Source: Myxococcales bacterium (GTDB taxonomy: Bacteria; Myxococcota_A; Polyangia; Haliangiales; Haliangiaceae). Taken from it: a DNA stretch of 64,000 nucleotides. Shown here piece after piece: positions 45,680 to 54,439 of this stretch (the first letter of the stretch is position 1; every line of letters starts with the position of its first letter). The stretch spans positions 1 through 64,000 of the forward strand of contig JADJUF010000007.1 of NCBI GenBank assembly GCA_016717005.1, read 5' to 3'. The position numbers and the translations under genes are program-made. Below the pieces are notes generated by a model, which had not been told where the DNA came from, made no database searches, and was given only the letters and a program-made list of their open reading frames with translations.

Positions 45680-46915
45680 TCACAGCCCAAACTTCGACGA
45701 CGCGAACACGGTCTCGAGCAGCTGATCGACCTCGCGCAGCATCCGGGTCGAGGTGTCGCTGGGCATGGCCGCGAGCGCCGCCTTGATCTCCGACAGGTTC
45801 TTCAGCTGCGAGAACATCTGGATGTCGGACAGCTCGGTGCCCGAGGTCAGGAGCTCCCGGATCAGGTTGAGCTCGGCCAGCAGATCCTCGAGCGAGGCCT
45901 GGGGCCCGATGAACCGGCGCTCGGCCGGGTGCTCGCGGTAGTAGGCGTCGACCACCGGGTTGACGATCTCGGCCAGCAGCTCGACCTGATCGAGGTTGTT
46001 CCAGATGTGGCGCAGGACGAAGAAGTCGCCGTCGTGGACCCGGGTCCGGCCGTCGAACACCGCCGAGGCCGCGAACAGCTTGAGCATCTTGACGGCGCGC
46101 CGGTCCGACACGCTCACGCCCTCGCTGCGGATCTGGAAGATCAGCCCCTTGTACTTGGCCAGGAAGTCGTCGGGGAAGACCATGAACCGGTCGAACGACT
46201 GCTGGAGCGTGCGCAGCTCGACGGCGCTGACGATCGGCTTGAGCTTGTCGCCCTTGCCGGTCATGCGCGCGACCTCGAGCGCGATGCCCTTCTGCATCAG
46301 CTCGCCGAAATGGTAGCTGTCGAGGTTGTCCGACAGCACCCGCAGGAGGAAGCGATCGAACATCGCGCCGAGGCTGTCGTCGTTGGGCACCTCGTTCGAG
46401 GCCGCGAACAGCGAGATCAGCGGCACCTGGACCAGGTTGGGGCCGTTGCTGAACTTGCGCTCGTTGATGACGTGCAGGAGCGAGTTCAAGATCGCCGAGC
46501 TCGACTTGAAGATCTCGTCGAGGAAGACGATCTCCGCCGACGGCAGCATGTTCTCGATCCGGCGGGTGTAGCGGCCCTCGCGGAACGCGGCGATGTCGAC
46601 CGGGCCGAACAGCTCGTTGGGCTCGGTGAAGCGCGTCAGCAGGTACTCGAAGTAGCGGGCGTCGACCAGCTTCGCGAACATGCCGATCATCGCGCTCTTG
46701 GCGGTGCCGGGCGGCCCGACGATGACCATGTGCTCGCCGGCGATCGCCGACACCAGCATCAGCCGAATGATCTCTTGCTTGTCGAGGAAGGCCGCGCCCA
46801 GGACCCGGGCCACCTCCTGCACGCTGGCGCTGGCGCGGGCGACGTCGACGAGAGCGGGGCCAGACGGGGGCGGATGCGAGGGCGAGGCCATGCGGGGGTC
46901 CCGAGTGTATATCAT
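45680..46915 (-). CDS. MoxR-family AAA+ ATPase
   Basis: 411 residues. Walker A GPPGTAKS, Walker B IVFLDEIFKSS, sensor region FAASNEVP and Arg finger area MFDRFLLRVL identify the MoxR/RavA branch of AAA+ ATPases, which act as chaperone-like partners of VWA proteins. After the ATPase (to about 300) the C-terminus is helical. The ATG at 46915 overlaps the stop of the upstream gene (ATGA), which favours it over the ATG at 46891. The two genes before it and the three after it are on the same strand with tiny or negative gaps. Confidence 0.93.
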   Translation of the reverse strand: MIYTRDPRMASPSHPPPSGPALVDVARASASVQEVARVLGAAFLDKQEIIRLMLVSAIAGEHMVIVGPPGTAKSAMIGMFAKLVDARYFEYLLTRFTEPNELFGPVDIAAFREGRYTRRIENMLPSAEIVFLDEIFKSSSAILNSLLHVINERKFSNGPNLVQVPLISLFAASNEVPNDDSLGAMFDRFLLRVLSDNLDSYHFGELMQKGIALEVARMTGKGDKLKPIVSAVELRTLQQSFDRFMVFPDDFLAKYKGLIFQIRSEGVSVSDRRAVKMLKLFAASAVFDGRTRVHDGDFFVLRHIWNNLDQVELLAEIVNPVVDAYYREHPAERRFIGPQASLEDLLAELNLIRELLTSGTELSDIQMFSQLKNLSEIKAALAAMPSDTSTRMLREVDQLLETVFASSKFGL

Positions 46916-48060
46916 CCACCGACGGCGGCGGACGGCCCGGGCGCGGCCGGGTCGAGGTGGCGGAGCAGGCGGTCGGCGACCCCCGCGATCACCGCGTCGC
47001 CGAGCAGATCACCGACGGCGGCGCGCTCGAGGTCCCAGCGCCGGTGCCAGTCGGGCTCGTCGGCCAGCCCCGGCGGCTGCGCCAGCGCCGACGCGACCAC
47101 GGCCAGCGCCGCCGGCAGCGCCGCGTAGGTCACCAGCCCGCGCGGCCGGCTCTGGCCCTGGCCCAGGGCGGTGACCAAGGGCGAGGCCTTGTCGTCGGCC
47201 GCGCCGACCGCGTGCAGGCCAGCCAGGTGGACCAGGAACGCCGCGACCGCGCGCACGTCCTCGCCCGGCGGCGTCCGCTCGACCAGCTGCTCGAACGCCG
47301 CCGCCAGCCGCGCGCACGCGGCCACCGAGCCGCCCGGCGCGGTCATCGTCGCGTAGGCGATCGCGCGCGCCAGCTCGGCGTCGCGCAACAGGAACACGGC
47401 GTCCTCCCAGTGCAGCGGCGGGCCGTTGGGCGCCGGCGCCACCAGCTGGGTCAGCGGGCTGCGCCGCGACAGCGCCGCCGCCACCGGCGCGACCTCGGGC
47501 CCGCCGAGCAGCTCGTCGAAGCCGGCCCGGCTCTGGTCCTCGCGCACGCGCCGGACGCCGCGCCAGGCGATCAACCGGGCCGGCGGGCGCTGGCCGAAGA
47601 AGCTGGCCTTGCCGGTCCACCACGTCACCTGCACGTCGGTGCGGCCCAGCCGGGCCAGGTTGTGGAGCAGGCCGTGGCGCGCCAGCACGCGCGTGCGATC
47701 GCGCGTGATCGGCTGCGACACCTGCCCGAGCGCGGCCCCGGCGATCCGGCGGCGCATGCGCTCGGTGATGAACGCCCCGTCGGCGTCGGGGTGGGCCAGC
47801 ACCAGCGCGTTGTGCAGGCCGACCGCCAGCGCCAGCTCGTCGTCGCCGAACACCAGCGCCGGCGGCCGCGCGCACAGGGTCGCGAGCGCGTCGGTGCGAG
47901 CGTCGTCGACCGCGACCAGCGGCACGGTCGCCCCGTCGAGCTCGCCGCGCAGGCGATCGAGCTCGTCGTCGGTGAGCGGTCGGCCGACGTGGACCTCGCC
48001 GCCCGCGACCAGCGGCAGGACGAAGCGCTCGAGGAACGCGTGCGCGGTGATGCGCGCCAT
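46912..48060 (-). CDS. Unknown protein of the MoxR/VWA cluster (382 residues)
   Basis: Starts at ATG 48060, sharing one base with the upstream stop (TGATG). No signal peptide or membrane helix. Readable parts are an N-terminal helical segment with Asp/Arg pairs (LTDDELDRLRGELDG), a middle with Trp- and Pro-rich VQVTWWTGKASFFGQRPPARL and a C-terminal helical region. I recall WWTG-type segments in proteins of the MoxR-vWA-beta-propeller ternary systems defined by Aravind and colleagues, but cannot confirm this here. Function unknown; probably a cytoplasmic partner. Confidence 0.78.
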   Translation of the reverse strand: MARITAHAFLERFVLPLVAGGEVHVGRPLTDDELDRLRGELDGATVPLVAVDDARTDALATLCARPPALVFGDDELALAVGLHNALVLAHPDADGAFITERMRRRIAGAALGQVSQPITRDRTRVLARHGLLHNLARLGRTDVQVTWWTGKASFFGQRPPARLIAWRGVRRVREDQSRAGFDELLGGPEVAPVAAALSRRSPLTQLVAPAPNGPPLHWEDAVFLLRDAELARAIAYATMTAPGGSVAACARLAAAFEQLVERTPPGEDVRAVAAFLVHLAGLHAVGAADDKASPLVTALGQGQSRPRGLVTYAALPAALAVVASALAQPPGLADEPDWHRRWDLERAAVGDLLGDAVIAGVADRLLRHLDPAAPGPSAAVGG

Positions 48061-49580
48061 CAGCCGCTCGTGAGCTGCTTCTGCTCGGTGTCGGGGAAGC
48101 CCCACAGCGCGAACCGGCCCAGGGGATCGTTGACGACGGTCGGGTCGCCGGCGGCCGCGACCGCGACGTCGCGCACCTCGACCCGATCGGTCTCGAGCTT
48201 GGCGATCGCCCGGCGCTCGAGCGGGCCCAGCGCGCTGTCGGCGATCTGGAACGGCGCGCCGTCGCCGGTGAAGACCGTCCACTGGCCGCTGCCGTGATCG
48301 AGCGCGGCCGCGAGCACATCGGGCGACACCCGGGGCACGATCTCGAGGCCCAGCGGCACCAGGATGCCCGGCGCCTGCGCGGTCAGGAGCGTGCCCAGCG
48401 GCACCACGTCGATGCCGGTCGGCGCGACCACCAGGATGCCGCGATCGGTCACGACCGCGCGCAGGCCGCGCAGGCTCGCCGGCGGCAGCGCGAACACCAG
48501 CCGCTTGAAGTGGCCGGCCTGCGTCGTCGGGATCAGCGTCGCGGTGACCCGGCGCGCGCCGCCGACCGCGGGCGCCAGGCGCAGGTCGACGCCGATGACC
48601 TCGGGGCTGCGCAGGCCGTACGCGACCGGCGGGGCCGCGTCCTCGACCCCGAGATCGATCCGGGTCAGGTCGGCCAGGCGCGACAGCTCGAGCGGCCCCG
48701 GCACGACGTCGACCCGGTCGCCGGGCCAGAACAGGTGGAAGCTGTCCTCGGGCAGGATCGTCGCGCACGCCGACAGCTCGACCGGGTGGTTCCACCCGAC
48801 CGCGACCGCGACGTTGGCGCCGGCCGGGGCGAACACGTCGATGCCGGGGGTGCCGACGCACAGCCCCAGGATGCGCTCGGGCAGCTCGCGCACGCGCAGC
48901 AGCAGGTAGCTGGGATCGGCGCCGCGCTCGAGGCCGGCGGTCGGCGCCCGCGGGGTCACCAGGCCGACCGTGGCGTCGACCTTGTTGCGCCACAGGTAGC
49001 GGATGACGCCGTCGCCCAGGCCGCGCGCCACCGCCAGGTACAGATCGCTGCGCTGCTCGGGCGACAGCCGGATCGAGCCGGGCGCGCGCCGGAGCGACAG
49101 CCGGAACAGCAGCCGATCGAGCGGCAGCGCCCCCTCGCGGACGTAGGCCTGCGTGAAGTCGTCGTCGTGGACCATGAACTCGACGCCGGCCGCCAGCGCG
49201 CCGATGTCGACCGCGTCGTAGCCGTAGGGCGCGCGATCGTCGCGGTACTTGACGAAGTGCTTCGACGTGCCGGTGTAGATCGCGCCGCCGACCAGCCGCG
49301 CCATCCGGGCCGCGCGATCCGCCGCGTACGACGACACCGCCGGGATCTTGAGGATCATCTCGCGGCTCATCAGCGGCGTCCGCACCCGCAGGATCTCGAG
49401 GCCGGCCACCAGCTCGTCGACCGAGGCCTCGTGCGAGTAGACCCGCAGCCACGACACCACGCCCTCGAGCGACGGGAACACCAGCAGGCAGAACCGGCCC
49501 AGGACCACGCCGCGCGTGTCGGGAGCGACCCCGGGCGTGACCATGCGGGTCTGACCGTGCGCGACGTGCTCGAGCGCCAT
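48060..49580 (-). CDS. Unknown first protein of the MoxR/VWA cluster (506 residues)
   Basis: Starts at ATG 49580, with TACCGT ending 8 nt upstream. No signal peptide. Residues about 1-230 (RMVTPGVAPDTRGVVLGRF, MILKIPAVSSYAADRAARM, DFTQAYVREGALPLDRLLF) and about 240-506 appear to be two beta-rich domains, the second rich in short Val/Leu strands that could form a propeller or sandwich (LGVEDAAPPVAYGL, RRVTATLIPTTQAGHFKRL, RGILVVAPTGIDVVPLGTLL). No catalytic motif recognised. Being first in an overlapping six-gene set, it may supply target recognition (inference). Confidence 0.75.
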   Translation of the reverse strand: MALEHVAHGQTRMVTPGVAPDTRGVVLGRFCLLVFPSLEGVVSWLRVYSHEASVDELVAGLEILRVRTPLMSREMILKIPAVSSYAADRAARMARLVGGAIYTGTSKHFVKYRDDRAPYGYDAVDIGALAAGVEFMVHDDDFTQAYVREGALPLDRLLFRLSLRRAPGSIRLSPEQRSDLYLAVARGLGDGVIRYLWRNKVDATVGLVTPRAPTAGLERGADPSYLLLRVRELPERILGLCVGTPGIDVFAPAGANVAVAVGWNHPVELSACATILPEDSFHLFWPGDRVDVVPGPLELSRLADLTRIDLGVEDAAPPVAYGLRSPEVIGVDLRLAPAVGGARRVTATLIPTTQAGHFKRLVFALPPASLRGLRAVVTDRGILVVAPTGIDVVPLGTLLTAQAPGILVPLGLEIVPRVSPDVLAAALDHGSGQWTVFTGDGAPFQIADSALGPLERRAIAKLETDRVEVRDVAVAAAGDPTVVNDPLGRFALWGFPDTEQKQLTSG

Positions 49581-49588
49581 CGCCGGCG

Positions 49589-49594
49589 ACGGTA
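49589..49594 (-). promoter_or_regulatory. -10-like hexamer before the MoxR/VWA cluster
   Basis: TACCGT ends 8 nt before the ATG at 49580. The rest of the 209-bp divergent gap (49581-49789) holds only a CGCCGT microsatellite near 49687-49715. Confidence 0.4.
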
Positions 49595-49685
49595 GCATCG
49601 GAGCCACACCGCGGGACACCCGCGCGCCGCCCGATCCCAGGTCGACGTCAGCGCGACCGCCGCGCGCGTCCCGTCCGGCGCCGGG

Positions 49686-49717
<32 letters not shown>

Positions 49718-49777
49718 GCGGGCCGGCGGTTGCCCCGCCGCGCGCAGACGCACCGGGCGCGCCGCGCCGGCTGGGGG

Positions 49778-49783
49778 TAGAAT
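49778..49783 (+). promoter_or_regulatory. -10-like hexamer before the zinc-ribbon gene
   Basis: TAGAAT ends 6 nt before the GTG at 49790. Confidence 0.5.
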
Positions 49784-49789
49784 ACCGGG

Positions 49790-50986
49790 GTGGACGACGC
49801 GCCCCGCGAAGCGGCCGCGGCCCGGCCGGCCGGGCTGTCGAGCTACACGTGCCGCGCGTGCGGCGCGGCGCAGGCGCTCGCGCCCGGCGCCGAGGCCCTG
49901 ACCTGCGGCCACTGCGGCGCGACCACGCCGATCGCGCCGGTCGCCCGGGCCATCGTCGAGCACGACTTCGAGACCGCGCGCACGCGCGTCCGGCGCGGCC
50001 CCGCCGCCGGGCTCACCGTCGGCGCCCGCGAGGTCCAGTGCCGGACCTGCGGCGCGCGCTCGGTCACGGCCCGACACGCCGACCGCTGCCCGTTCTGCGA
50101 CGCCGCGCTGGTCGTCGAGCTGCCGCCGTCGGCGGACACGATCTTGCCCGACGCGGTCGTGCCGTTCGCGGTCGCCCAGGCCGACGCCGACGCCATCTTC
50201 CAGGCGTGGCTGCGCGCGCGCTGGTTCGCGCCCGGCGACCTCAAGCGCCGGGCCGAGCGCGGCGGCCTCGACGGCATCTACGTGCCGTACTGGCTGTACG
50301 ACGCCGACAGCACCACCCGCTACACCGGCGCGCGCGGCGAGCACTACTGGGTCGAGGAGGCCTACACCGATCGCGATCGCCAGCGGCGGACCCGGCAGGT
50401 GCGCAGGACCCGCTGGCACGCGACCTCGGGCACGGTCCGGCTGCGCTTCGACGACGTCGCCGTGTGCGCGTCGAGCGGGATGCCGCGCAACCGCATGGCC
50501 CAGCTCGAGCCGTGGAAGCTCGACGGCCTGCGCCCGTTCGACAACGCCTACCTGGCCGGGTTCGTGGCCGAGCGCTACTCGGTCGATCTCGAGGACGGCT
50601 GGACCCGGGCCCAGGGGGTCATGGAGGGCCGGATCGCCACCGCCGTGCGCCGCGACATCGGCGGCGACGAGCAGCGCGTCCACAACCTCGACGTGCGCCA
50701 CCGCGCGGTGACGTTCAAGCACGTGCTCTTGCCGGTGTGGGTGTCGAGCTTCCGCTACCGCGGCCAGGTCTACCGCGTCGTCGTCAACGCCCAGACCCGT
50801 GAGGTCGCCGGCGATCGACCGTGGAGCGTCTGGAAGATCGCGCTCACCGTCCTCGCGATCGCCGCGCTGATCGTCGGCGTCGTCCTGCTGGTGCACCGGC
50901 GGCCGGCGCCGGCCCCACCCGCGCCACCCGCGCCGATCAAGCCCGGCCCGGGGCTGACCGCGCCGCTGCCCGCGCCGGCCCCGTAG
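49790..50986 (+). CDS. Membrane protein with two zinc ribbons
   Basis: 398 residues from a GTG. Two zinc ribbons lie at the N-terminus: CRAC...CGHC (about 21-40) and CRTC...CPFC (about 84-104). The middle contains Tyr/Trp-rich strands (GIYVPYWLYDADSTTRYTGA, GEHYWVEEAYTDRDRQRR) and Arg/Lys-rich parts. A single helix at about 345-365 (ALTVLAIAALIVGVVLLVH) precedes a Pro/Ala tail. Similar proteins are often labelled as primosomal-protein-N'-like because of the ribbon only; no helicase motif is present. Divergent from the MoxR/VWA cluster with a 209-bp gap; a functional link is not shown. Confidence 0.8.
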   Translation: MDDAPREAAAARPAGLSSYTCRACGAAQALAPGAEALTCGHCGATTPIAPVARAIVEHDFETARTRVRRGPAAGLTVGAREVQCRTCGARSVTARHADRCPFCDAALVVELPPSADTILPDAVVPFAVAQADADAIFQAWLRARWFAPGDLKRRAERGGLDGIYVPYWLYDADSTTRYTGARGEHYWVEEAYTDRDRQRRTRQVRRTRWHATSGTVRLRFDDVAVCASSGMPRNRMAQLEPWKLDGLRPFDNAYLAGFVAERYSVDLEDGWTRAQGVMEGRIATAVRRDIGGDEQRVHNLDVRHRAVTFKHVLLPVWVSSFRYRGQVYRVVVNAQTREVAGDRPWSVWKIALTVLAIAALIVGVVLLVHRRPAPAPPAPPAPIKPGPGLTAPLPAPAP

Positions 50987-51064
50987 CCCCGGTCCGCCCG
51001 GCGGACACCGTCGATCGACGCCGGTCGACGCGCGCGCGGTTTGCATTTCGCCGCGCCGCGCCCG

Positions 51065-52585
51065 ATGATCGCGGGTGCGATGGTCCCGGACGACGGCAAG
51101 CCGACCGCGACGACGTTGCGCATCAAGGTCCGGCACCCCGACCTCGATACGTTCGTCGAGCGGTTCGCGTCGCAGGTGACCCGCAGCGGGGTGTTCATCC
51201 CGACGCGCGCGCCCAAGCCGATCGGCACCGAGATCCGGTTCGAGATCCGCACCGCCGACGACCACCCGGCGCTGGTCGGCCAGGGGCTGGTGCGCCTGGT
51301 GCGCCAGCACGATCCCGCGCACCCGCGCGTGGTCGCGGGCATGGCGGTCGAGCTACGGCGGGTCGGGCGCGACAGCAAGGGCGTGCTCTTGCGCATGCTC
51401 GAGGTCCGCAAGCGCCTCGGGCTCGTCGACGGGCCCGGCGGGATGCCGCTGCCGGGCGAGCACGACCACGACGAGCCCAAGGACGACGTCACGGTCGCGC
51501 GCGCGCCGCGGCCGCGCCCGGTCGCCCCCGCGCCGCCGCCCGAGGAGCCGCTGCCGATCGCGCCGCCCCCGCCCCCGCCCCCAGCCGCGCCGACGCTGGC
51601 GCCGGCGGCGGTCCGGGCCCGCCCCCAGCTCGACCTGGACGCGGTCGCGGCGCCGGCGGTGGCCGTCGACGACGACCTCGAGTCCTGGCCCGAGGCCGCG
51701 CGCCCGCTCGCCGACGTGATCGCGCGGGCCCGGGCGCTGGTCGGTGACGACCTCGACGCCGAGCTGGCCGACGCCGCCGGGCCCACCCCGGTGGTCGACC
51801 TGGCGACCGCTCGCGCGGCCGCGGTCGCGGCGCTCGGACGACCGCTGCGCGCGTTGACCGGCGACGCGCGCGCCGCGCCGCTGCCGGTGCCGGCCGCGCC
51901 GGTGTCCGCGGCGGTCGTGACCGCGGTGGCGGCGGCGGTGGCCCCGCCAGCCTTCGATGACGCGACGGCGATCGAGACCCCGACGTTCCCGACCCCGGCC
52001 GAGCCGTCGCCGGCCGCGGCGGCGATCGCGGCGGCGATCGGCGCGCGCGAACCCGCCGCCGGCACCGACGCCAAGGCGCGGACCAGGGCCGCCACGGCCG
52101 AGGCCGCGGGCGCCGCGACCCAGGCCCGGGCCGCGCGCGCCCAGCGGGAGCGCGCCAAGCGCGAGGCCAACGACCGCGCGCTGCGCGAGCGCAGCACACG
52201 CATCCAGCGCGAGCTCGACGCGCGCGCGCGGGCCCAGCGCGATCGCCCGCCGGCGCCGCCGATCGATCCGCTCGCCGCCCTCGATCTCGACGACGGCCCG
52301 CGCCCGGCGCCGACGGGCGACACCACCCGCAAGGTCGACGCGGCCAGCCTCGCCGCCGAGGCCCTCGGCGCCGCCGACCTGCGCTCGTCGCTGTCCGGCG
52401 CCGGCGCCGATCTGCAGTTCCTGGAGGCGCTCGTGCTCGACGAGGCCCCGGCGCCCCCGCGCCGGCGCGCCGCCCACACGGTCCCGCGCACCACGCCGCC
52501 GACCCGGCCGCCGCCTGCCGCGGCGGCGCCGCCCGCCCCGGACGACGACGACGGGATCGAGATCTCGATCGACGTCGACGATTGA
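51065..52585 (+). CDS. PilZ-like protein with a long Pro/Ala-rich tail
   Basis: 506 residues from ATG 51065, or 501 from ATG 51080 (MVPDDGKP), which I cannot decide between. The N-terminal ~115 residues resemble the Myxococcus-type PilZ domain: VTRSGVFIPTRAPKPIGTEIRFEI, then VVAGMAVELRRVGRDS. The c-di-GMP-binding RxxxR is not clearly visible, so binding is uncertain. The rest is Pro-rich, then Ala/Arg-rich coiled-coil-prone sequence (ARAAQRERAKREANDRAL) and acidic at the end (DDDDGIEISIDVDD). Probably a scaffold or signalling protein. Only the first domain is assigned from family knowledge. Confidence 0.75.
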   Translation: MIAGAMVPDDGKPTATTLRIKVRHPDLDTFVERFASQVTRSGVFIPTRAPKPIGTEIRFEIRTADDHPALVGQGLVRLVRQHDPAHPRVVAGMAVELRRVGRDSKGVLLRMLEVRKRLGLVDGPGGMPLPGEHDHDEPKDDVTVARAPRPRPVAPAPPPEEPLPIAPPPPPPPAAPTLAPAAVRARPQLDLDAVAAPAVAVDDDLESWPEAARPLADVIARARALVGDDLDAELADAAGPTPVVDLATARAAAVAALGRPLRALTGDARAAPLPVPAAPVSAAVVTAVAAAVAPPAFDDATAIETPTFPTPAEPSPAAAAIAAAIGAREPAAGTDAKARTRAATAEAAGAATQARAARAQRERAKREANDRALRERSTRIQRELDARARAQRDRPPAPPIDPLAALDLDDGPRPAPTGDTTRKVDAASLAAEALGAADLRSSLSGAGADLQFLEALVLDEAPAPPRRRAAHTVPRTTPPTRPPPAAAAPPAPDDDDGIEISIDVDD

Positions 52586-52658
52586 CCGCCCGCGACCCGG
52601 CGGCCAGGCTTCGACAGGTCCGGCAGGTCTCGGGGCCCGGCGGGCACGGTTGTCCTGC

Positions 52659-52664
52659 TATATG
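52659..52664 (+). promoter_or_regulatory. -10-like hexamer before the YjgA-like gene
   Basis: TATATG ends 8 nt before the GTG at 52673. Confidence 0.45.
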
Positions 52665-52672
52665 AGCCGTCC

Positions 52673-53266
52673 GTGACCAACGACAGCGACGACCGAGGCG
52701 AGACCCGCCGCCAGATCGCCCGCCGCGCCCGCCGCCAGAGCGGCGACCGGTCGGCCCGGGCCGCGCACGCGCTGATGGAGATGTCCCCCTCGGCCCTGGG
52801 CCGGCTCGGGCTCGACGGCGATCTGCGCGTCGAGGTCGACCGCGCCCGGAAGATCACCTCGCTGATCGCGCGCCGGCGCGAGGAGCGGCGTCTGGCCGGG
52901 GCGCTGCGCAAGCTCGACACCGACGAGCTCGAGGCCCGACTGGCCAAGGTCGCGCAGGGCGGCAGCGGCGACCCGCGGCCGTTCCAGCTGGCGGAGGCCT
53001 GGCGCACCCGCCTCCTGGACGGCGGCCCGGCCGCGACCGAGGCGTTCATCGCCGAGCACGCGCCGCCGCCGGCGCCGGCCCTGGCGGCGCTGGTCGAGCA
53101 GGCGGTGACCGAGCGCGCCACCGGCAAGCCCCGCGGCGCCGGCCGGGCGCTGTTCCGGCACGTGCTCGCGGCGCTGACCCAGGCCGCGGCCGACCCCGAC
53201 GCCGACGCGGACGACGCGGACGACGTGGACGGCGCGGACGGCGCGGACGCCGACGACGAGGCGTAG
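52673..53266 (+). CDS. YjgA (DUF615)-like ribosome-associated protein with an acidic tail
   Basis: 197 residues from a GTG. The N-terminal 100 residues follow the YjgA/DarP layout: an Arg-rich helix (RRQIARRARRQSGDRSARAAHALMEM), the LGLDGDLRVEVDRARKITS segment and RRREERRLAGALRKL, which in E. coli YjgA associates with 50S ribosomal precursors. Length is close to the family norm. The last 20 residues are Asp/Ala repeats (DADADDADDVDGADGADADDEA) ending at TAG. Directly beyond, five in-frame 39-bp repeats continue with GAG in place of TAG, so this stop may be a recent change or a boundary of the duplication. Confidence 0.78.
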   Translation: MTNDSDDRGETRRQIARRARRQSGDRSARAAHALMEMSPSALGRLGLDGDLRVEVDRARKITSLIARRREERRLAGALRKLDTDELEARLAKVAQGGSGDPRPFQLAEAWRTRLLDGGPAATEAFIAEHAPPPAPALAALVEQAVTERATGKPRGAGRALFRHVLAALTQAAADPDADADDADDVDGADGADADDEA

Positions 53267-53477
53267 GCCGCGGCCGACGGCGCGGACGGCGACGACGAGG
53301 CGGAGGCCGCGGCCGACGACGCGGACGGCGGCGACGAGGCGGAGGCCGCGGCCGACGGCGCGGACGGCGGCGACGAGGCGGAGGCCGCGGCCGACGGCGC
53401 GGACGGCGGCGACGAGGCGGAGGCCGCGGCCGACGACGACGACGCGGACCGCGACGACGAGGCGGAGGCCGCGGCCC
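53238..53477 (+). repeat. 39-bp tandem array continuing the acidic tail
   Basis: Copy 0 (53238-53276) contains the stop TAG; copies at 53277, 53316, 53355 and 53394 are 39 bp each and a longer final copy (45 bp) starts at 53433. Unit example: GACGGCGCGGACGGCGACGA followed by CGAGGCGGAGGCCGCGGCC. Translated in the same frame all copies give Asp/Glu/Ala-rich peptides without a stop until inside the next gene. Confidence 0.92.
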
Positions 53478-53517
53478 GATCGCCCGGCGCCCGCCTTCCG
53501 ATCGCGCGCTTCGTGGT

Positions 53518-53523
53518 TACCGT
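53518..53523 (+). promoter_or_regulatory. -10-like hexamer before the universal stress gene
   Basis: TACCGT ends 6 nt before the ATG at 53530. Confidence 0.45.
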
Positions 53524-53529
53524 GTCGGC

Positions 53530-54420
53530 ATGCCCCTTACCCGCCTGGTCGTCGGAGTCGATTTCTCACCCTCGTCCGAGGTCGCGGTCAACCGGGCCGC
53601 CGAGATCGCCGCCCACCACGGCGCCGAGCTGGTGCTGATCCACGCCGGCACAGTGCCCGAGCGCCCCGAGGTGCCCGCCTCGATGCGGGCCGCGCGCGAC
53701 GCCTACGTCGAGGTCCTCCGCGTCCAGCTCGCCCACGATCGCGAGCGCCTGGCCGCGATGCGGGAGCGGCTGGTCCGGTCCGGGATCTCCGTGTCCCAGC
53801 TGATCGTCGATCGGTTCCCCGACGACGCGCTGGTCGAGGCGGCCACCGAGCTGGGCGCCGATCTGATCCTGACCGGCGCCCGGGAGCGCGGCGCCGCCGC
53901 GCGCTGGCTGCTCGGCTCGGTCGCCGCCAAGGTGGTGCGGGCGGCGCCGTGCAGCGTCCTGTGCGCGCGCCCGGGCGATCCCGATCGGGGCTTCTCGCGC
54001 ATCGTCGTCGGCACCGACTTCTCCGAGGGCGCCGACGCGGCCCTGGCGCGCGCGGTCGACGTCGCCGAGCCCGGCGCCACGATCGACGTGGTCCACGCGT
54101 TCGAGCTCGGCTGGGGCGCGGCGGTGTCGCCATCGGATCTCGTGGTCGGCGAGCAGGTCGTGCGCGACGACGTCCGCGCGGAGGTGCTCGAGCGCGGCGC
54201 GGCGCTGCTGACGCCGTGGCGCGACGCCGGCGTGACGATCCGCTTCCACGCCCACGACGCGCGCCCGCGCGACCTGCTCCGCGCCCAGGCCACGGAGCTC
54301 GAGGCCGACCTGATCGTCGTCGGCGGCGTCGGCCACCGGGGCCTGCGCCGGTGGCTGCTCGGCAGCGTCGCCGAGGACATCGTCAACGACGCGCCGTGCT
54401 CGGTGATGGTCGCGCGCTAG
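53530..54420 (+). CDS. Universal stress protein with two Usp domains
   Basis: 296 residues in two tandem Usp domains (about 1-145 and 150-296). Each begins with the ATP-type strand (LVVGVDFSPSSEVAVNRAAE and IVVGTDFSEGADAALARAV). The ATP-binding loop G-2x-G-9x-G(S/T) is GARERGAAARWLLGSVAAK in the first and GGVGHRGLRRWLLGSVAED in the second; both appear complete. Proteins of this kind help survival under stress and act in the cytoplasm. Its start is directly preceded by a -10-like hexamer. Confidence 0.94.
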   Translation: MPLTRLVVGVDFSPSSEVAVNRAAEIAAHHGAELVLIHAGTVPERPEVPASMRAARDAYVEVLRVQLAHDRERLAAMRERLVRSGISVSQLIVDRFPDDALVEAATELGADLILTGARERGAAARWLLGSVAAKVVRAAPCSVLCARPGDPDRGFSRIVVGTDFSEGADAALARAVDVAEPGATIDVVHAFELGWGAAVSPSDLVVGEQVVRDDVRAEVLERGAALLTPWRDAGVTIRFHAHDARPRDLLRAQATELEADLIVVGGVGHRGLRRWLLGSVAEDIVNDAPCSVMVAR

Positions 54421-54439
54421 TCCGCGCGGCCGGACGCCG

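Noticed and set aside
53277..53500. A CRISPR-like or origin-type iteron array
   Set aside because: The units are contiguous, in frame with the preceding acidic tail, and purely codon-like.
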